Source of the DNA: Pseudoxanthomonas daejeonensis
Lineage (GTDB): Bacteria; Pseudomonadota; Gammaproteobacteria; Xanthomonadales; Xanthomonadaceae
Assembly (NCBI RefSeq): GCF_010093205.1
Contig: NZ_PDWN01000006.1
Coordinates: 124,001 to 188,000, forward strand
Direction: 5' to 3'
Length of the DNA: 64,000 nucleotides
In this document: piece by piece, positions 60,491 to 64,000 of the stretch
How positions within the stretch are numbered: the first letter of the stretch is position 1
How the letters are laid out: each line of letters begins with the position of its first letter
Position numbers and translations under genes: made by a program
Notes under the pieces: model-generated
What the model saw: only the letters and a program-made list of their open reading frames with translations
The model's database searches: none
What the model was told of the DNA's origin: nothing

Positions 60491-61723
60491 ATGACCGGCC
60501 TGTTGCTGTTGCAGATCGCCGTGATCCTGGTCGCCGCACGCCTGTGCGGACTGCTGCTGGCCCGCTTCGGCCAGCCGCCGGTGATCGGTGAGATGGCCGC
60601 CGGTGTGCTGCTCGGCCCGGTCGTGTTCGGCGCGGCATTGCCGGACGTGCATGCGGCGCTGTTTCCGGTCGCGTCGCAGCCGGCTTTGTCGGGCCTGGCG
60701 ACGCTGGGCATCGTGCTTTTCATGTTCGTGATCGGCGCCGAGCTGCGCGCACCGGAAGGCGCCCGCGCGCAGGTGCTGGCCGCCACGCGCGTGGCCAGCC
60801 TGTCGGCGCTGCTGCCGTTCGGACTGGCCCTGCTGGTCGCGCCGGTGCTGCACGGGACGCTGGCCCCGGCGGGTGTCGGCTTCTGGCCGTTCGCGCTCTA
60901 CCTGGCCGTGGCGTTGTCGGTCACCGCGTTTCCGGTGCTGGCGCGGATCCTCAAGGACCGCCAGCTGCAGCAGAGCCCGATCGGGCGGCTGGCGCTGTCG
61001 GCGGCAGCTTTGCTGGACGTGGGCGCGTGGATCGTATTGGCGCTGCTGGTCGCGCTCACCGGCGATGGCGGCTGGTCCACCCTGGTGCGAACGCTGTCCG
61101 GACTCGCCCTCTTGCTGGTGCTGGTCTACGCCGGGCTCAGGCCGTTGTACGCATGGCTGCTGCGGCACCACACCAGCGATGGCCGGCCTTCGGGCACCGT
61201 GCTGGCCGCTTTGCTGGTCGGGTTGTTCGCCTGCGCGGCGGCGACCGAGTGGCTGCACCTGCACGCGGTGTTCGGCGCGTTCGTATTCGGCACCTGCCTG
61301 CCGCGCGACGACCGCCTGGTCCACAGCCTGGTCGAGCGCATCGAACACCTGGCCCTGGTGCTGCTGATGCCGGTGTTCTTCGCGCTGGCGGGCATGGGCA
61401 CCACCGCCGACGCGTTCACCGTCGCCGGGCTCGGTGCGTTCGTGCTGATCCTGCTGGTCGCGGTCGTCGGCAAAATCGCCGGCGGCGGCCTCGGTGCGCG
61501 GCTGTCCGGTTACGGCACCCGCGACAGCCTGGCGGTGGGTTCGCTGATGAACGCACGCGGGATGATCGAACTGATCGTGATGAAGGTCGGCCTGGACGCC
61601 GGCCTGATCGGACCTGAGATGTTCACCCTGCTGTTGCTGCTGGCGCTCACCACCACGCTGATGACCGGGCCGCTGTTGACCCTGTTCGGGCGGGGCTCGC
61701 CGCCGGCGCAAGCCCGGCGCTGA
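60491..61723 (+). CDS. CPA2-family cation:proton antiporter
   Basis: A 410-residue antiporter without an RCK or other C-terminal domain. About 12 helices are visible. Typical segments are GQPPVIGEMAAGVLLGPVVFG, LGIVLFMFVIGAELR, ALSVTAFPVLARILKDR, LDVGAWIVLALLVALTG (family Asp) and MNARGMIELIVMKVGLDAG. GAGGGGA precedes the ATG. It lies inside the aryl polyene cluster, 74 bases after the glycosyltransferase and converging on the reductase with 9 bases between stops. Its presence suggests ion or pH control, or cargo transport, linked to pigment assembly. Confidence 0.9.
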   Translation: MTGLLLLQIAVILVAARLCGLLLARFGQPPVIGEMAAGVLLGPVVFGAALPDVHAALFPVASQPALSGLATLGIVLFMFVIGAELRAPEGARAQVLAATRVASLSALLPFGLALLVAPVLHGTLAPAGVGFWPFALYLAVALSVTAFPVLARILKDRQLQQSPIGRLALSAAALLDVGAWIVLALLVALTGDGGWSTLVRTLSGLALLLVLVYAGLRPLYAWLLRHHTSDGRPSGTVLAALLVGLFACAAATEWLHLHAVFGAFVFGTCLPRDDRLVHSLVERIEHLALVLLMPVFFALAGMGTTADAFTVAGLGAFVLILLVAVVGKIAGGGLGARLSGYGTRDSLAVGSLMNARGMIELIVMKVGLDAGLIGPEMFTLLLLLALTTTLMTGPLLTLFGRGSPPAQARR

Positions 61724-61732
61724 CGCCCAGGC

Positions 61733-62473
61733 TCAGGCCATGCCGCCGTTGATCCCGATCACCTGGCCGTTGATGTAGCCGGCGGCATCCGAACACAGGA
61801 ACGCGACCAGCGCGGCCACCTCCTCCGGCCGGCCGGCGCGCGCGGCCGGCACCAGCTGCTTCAGCGTTTCGGCGGGGAACTGTGCATCGGCCATCGCGCC
61901 TTCGATCACGCCGGGCGCGACGACATTGACCGTGATGCCGCGGCTGGCCATCTCCCGCGCCAGCGACTTGCTGGCCCCGTGCAGCCCGGCCTTGGCCGCG
62001 GCGTAGTTGGCCTGGCCACGGTTGCCCAATACCGCCGCCACCGAGGACACGCTGACGATCCGGCCCCAGCGCGCACGCGCCATCGGCAGCAGCAAAGGCC
62101 GGGTGACGTGGAAGAAGCCGTGCAGCGATACGTCGATCACGCGCTGCCATTGCGCGTCGGTCATGCCTGCCATCGGTGCGTCGTCGTGGATGCCGGCATT
62201 GTTCACCACCACGTCGATGCGGCCCTCGCCCAGCAGCGCCTCCAGCGCCGTGGCCACCGCCGCACCGTCGGCGACGTCGAAAGCCACCGCCTCGGCCCGG
62301 CCACCGCGTGCGCGGATGGCCTCGGCCACCGCCTCGGCGCGTGCCAGGTTGCCGTGCGCATGCACGACGACGTCCATCCCGGCGTCGGCCAGGGCATGGC
62401 AGATCGCGCCGCCGATGTCACCGCTGCCGCCGGTGACCAGCGCGCGTCGGGAAGAAGTGTGCTCGGGTTCCAT
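61733..62473 (-). CDS. 3-oxoacyl-ACP reductase (FabG-like) of aryl polyene pathway
   Basis: A 246-residue SDR reductase. The NADPH motif is TGGSGDIG (about 15-22). The sequence also has DVVVNNAGIH, the catalytic Ser in SVSSVAAV, the YxxxK pair in ANYAAAKAGLH and the FabG-type end GYINGQVIGINGG. Together with the ketosynthase and dehydratase it completes the elongation cycle, reducing the keto group. Start at 62473 (MEPEHTSSRRALVTG). It lies 29 bases downstream of the dehydratase gene on the same strand. Confidence 0.92.
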   Translation of the reverse strand: MEPEHTSSRRALVTGGSGDIGGAICHALADAGMDVVVHAHGNLARAEAVAEAIRARGGRAEAVAFDVADGAAVATALEALLGEGRIDVVVNNAGIHDDAPMAGMTDAQWQRVIDVSLHGFFHVTRPLLLPMARARWGRIVSVSSVAAVLGNRGQANYAAAKAGLHGASKSLAREMASRGITVNVVAPGVIEGAMADAQFPAETLKQLVPAARAGRPEEVAALVAFLCSDAAGYINGQVIGINGGMA

Positions 62474-62502
62474 CGCCCTATTGTGCCAGCGCCGTGCCAG
62501 CG

Positions 62503-62955
62503 TCAGCCCGGCAAGCCGCCGCCCAGCATCGCCGCGGCGCGGCCGCTGGCGAGCAGGCGGCCATCGTGGTGGATGCGGAACACGTATTGCTGGCTGCTGC
62601 CGGAGGCGGCGACGAGTTCGGCCTCGCCTTCCAGCGCGCCGGCGAGGCCGTCGATCCGGTCCACCGCGAGCACGACGTCGCGCAGCGCGACCAGCACGCC
62701 TGCCGCGGCGCGGCCACCCTGCCCGGCCGCCAGAAGGCCGCCGTGCACCGCCATCGCCTGGGCGCCGTATTCGCACAGCGCCAGCGCGTGCAGGCGGCCG
62801 CGTGCGCGCAGGGGATGGCTCGGGTGGGCATGGTTCCACGCCCGCAAGCGGATGCCTTGCACATCCCAGCCGCTGACCTCGTCCCACAGGCACATCGGGC
62901 CCTGGTGCGGGACCCGGGCGAGGATGCCCGCGCGATCGAGCACCGGCGCGGTCAC
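62503..62955 (-). CDS. Hot-dog-fold 3-hydroxyacyl-ACP dehydratase of aryl polyene pathway
   Basis: A 150-residue dehydratase. The opening AGILARVPHQGPMCLWDEVSGW is the signature of the aryl polyene dehydratase family, with His17 in the active loop, and LHALALCEYGAQAMAVHGG matches its central helix. It has one hot-dog domain. The start is GTG at 62955 (MTAPVLDRAG), overlapping the exporter stop by four bases (GTGA), so it is translated with the exporter. Removes water to make the conjugated double bonds. Confidence 0.88.
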   Translation of the reverse strand: MTAPVLDRAGILARVPHQGPMCLWDEVSGWDVQGIRLRAWNHAHPSHPLRARGRLHALALCEYGAQAMAVHGGLLAAGQGGRAAAGVLVALRDVVLAVDRIDGLAGALEGEAELVAASGSSQQYVFRIHHDGRLLASGRAAAMLGGGLPG

Positions 62956-64000
62956 AACTCGAGCCTGCTGGCCGGTGCGCGCGCCACCAGCAGCGCCAGC
63001 ACGAAATTGAACAGCACCCCCAAGGCCACGGTGCCGCCGATCGCGCGCAGCACCGGGATCGAGGACAGCGCGAGCAGGCTGAACACCAGCAGCGTGGTCA
63101 GGCTGCACACGATCACCGCGTGCAGCGTACGCAGCTGCTCGTCGCGATCGTCGCCGGCATGGTCGAAGAACAGCGCGTAGTCCAGGCCCAGGCCGGCGGC
63201 GAGGATCAGCGAGACCAGGTGGAACAGGTTGAGCTCGACGCCCACCACGCGCAGCACCGCCAGGATCAGCAAGGTGCTCAACGCCATCGGCGCCAGCACG
63301 CGCAGCACCCGGCGGGGAGCGCGCAACGCGAGCCAGACCGTGCCGGCCAGCAGCAGGGCCGCCACCGCCAGCGCGGCCAGCAGGCGCACGCGCCACTGCG
63401 CGACCAGCGATTCGGACGCCTGCTTGAGGTCGAGCAGCTGCGCACCGGCAGGCGCCACCGCCGTGGACAGCGCGGCCGGATCGTGCAGGCCGGTCAGCGA
63501 GACCAGCGCGGTCGCATGCTCGGGCCCCTGCAGCAGCAGGCCGGACACGGCCAGCTCCAGCGGCGTTCCGGCCAGGTCGTGCGCGGTCAACGGTTCGGCC
63601 GCGCGGGCGATGGCCACGTCCTCCACGAACGGCGCGAAGGCATCGCCGCGGAACGGCAGGTCCAGCAGCGCCGTGTCGAGCGCGCGCTGCAGCTCCGGCG
63701 TATCGGGCAAGGCGGCCTGGCGCGCACGCTGGGTCGCCACGCTGGGCAGGTAGCGCGCGGCCAGGTCGTAGCCATCGAGCACGCCGTCCTCCTGCAGGCG
63801 CGCCAGCACCGGCGCCAGGCGCTCGGATGCCTGCAGCACCGCCTCGGCCTCGGCGCCCTGCATCGCCAGCATGAAGCGCACGTCGGGCGCGCCCAGTTCG
63901 GCGCGCAGTTGCGCGTCGCGATGCAGGTCGGCCGGCGGCACCGGGGTGAGTTTCGACAGGTCGTTCTGCCAGAACGTGCCCGGCGCGAAGGCGATCACGG
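62952..64000 (-). CDS. MMPL/RND-family exporter, C-terminal part
   Basis: At least 348 residues; the 5' end lies beyond the right window edge. The visible part has a periplasmic domain (about the first 210 residues, rich in Ala, Leu and charged helices) and then six hydrophobic segments (VRLLAALAVAALLLAGTVW, LAPMALSTLLILAVLRVVG, NLFHLVSLILAAGLGLDYALFF, VIVCSLTTLLVFSLLAL, RAIGGTVALGVLFNFVLALLVA). DYALFFDH is the family's charged motif. In aryl polyene clusters such exporters move the polyene or its lipid out of the inner membrane. Confidence 0.9.
   Translation of the reverse strand, partial: VIAFAPGTFWQNDLSKLTPVPPADLHRDAQLRAELGAPDVRFMLAMQGAEAEAVLQASERLAPVLARLQEDGVLDGYDLAARYLPSVATQRARQAALPDTPELQRALDTALLDLPFRGDAFAPFVEDVAIARAAEPLTAHDLAGTPLELAVSGLLLQGPEHATALVSLTGLHDPAALSTAVAPAGAQLLDLKQASESLVAQWRVRLLAALAVAALLLAGTVWLALRAPRRVLRVLAPMALSTLLILAVLRVVGVELNLFHLVSLILAAGLGLDYALFFDHAGDDRDEQLRTLHAVIVCSLTTLLVFSLLALSSIPVLRAIGGTVALGVLFNFVLALLVARAPASRLEL

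Overview
The window is a 64-kb piece of a very GC-rich gammaproteobacterial chromosome, almost certainly from the Xanthomonadaceae/Lysobacteraceae (Lysobacter, Luteimonas or a close relative). This placement is an inference from four things: a xanthomonadin-like aryl polyene gene cluster at the right end; the gene orders engB / cytochrome c4 / dsbA and rhlB / trxA / rho; a Rho with a long disordered N-terminal arm; and an Oar-type TonB-dependent receptor next to TPR-sulfotransferases. It is dense chromosomal core and family-specific sequence. I saw no transposase, integrase, phage gene, CRISPR array, rRNA or tRNA.

Layout. 0-3.3 kb: end of a DUF71 ATP-binding protein, then a formaldehyde-detoxification operon frmR-frmA-fghA on the minus strand with a textbook FrmR/RcnR-type operator. 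3.3-9.7 kb: an HD-GYP c-di-GMP phosphodiesterase, an exported amidohydrolase, an exported protein of unknown function, gshA, and a VIT-family iron/manganese transporter. 9.8-13.8 kb: engB, cytochrome c4, two tandem DsbA proteins (one soluble, one lipoprotein) and an endonuclease/phosphatase-fold protein. 13.8-24.2 kb: a two-component system, a membrane-anchored DJ-1/PfpI protein, an SDR, a small lipoprotein, SppA, a MATE transporter, a DUF3667 protein and a sigma-like/DUF3106 membrane protein. 24.2-24.6 kb: an AT-rich intergenic region with two perfect inverted DnaA boxes, in front of priA. 24.6-33.6 kb: priA, a NYN-LOTUS protein, an MHS-type transporter, NDH-2, a TRIC-type channel, rpoH and a pirin-DoxX operon.

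33.8-41.7 kb: the operon ftsE-ftsX-response regulator-ung, in which the regulator has one degenerate and one intact receiver domain; then rhlB, divergent trxA and rho, and an entericidin lipoprotein between two strong terminators. 41.9-45.0 kb: a CadC-like membrane regulator divergent from a DUF2306 protein. 45.1-51.5 kb: an Oar-type TonB-dependent receptor followed by two overlapping TPR-sulfotransferase genes, preceded by a 580-base leader with a perfect 16-bp palindrome and a repeated half-site. 52.0-57.5 kb: a KefB/C-like antiporter, a 1099-residue membrane ankyrin-repeat protein and YcgL.

57.6-64 kb: part of an aryl polyene (xanthomonadin-type) pigment cluster. It holds a ketosynthase, a chain-length-factor-like ketosynthase, a family 2 glycosyltransferase and a CPA2 antiporter on the plus strand, converging on a FabG-like reductase, a hot-dog dehydratase and the end of an MMPL exporter on the minus strand. 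The cluster continues beyond the right edge. The most novel-looking unit is the receptor plus double sulfotransferase locus. The ftsEX-linked pseudo-receiver regulator and the DnaA-box palindrome upstream of priA come next.
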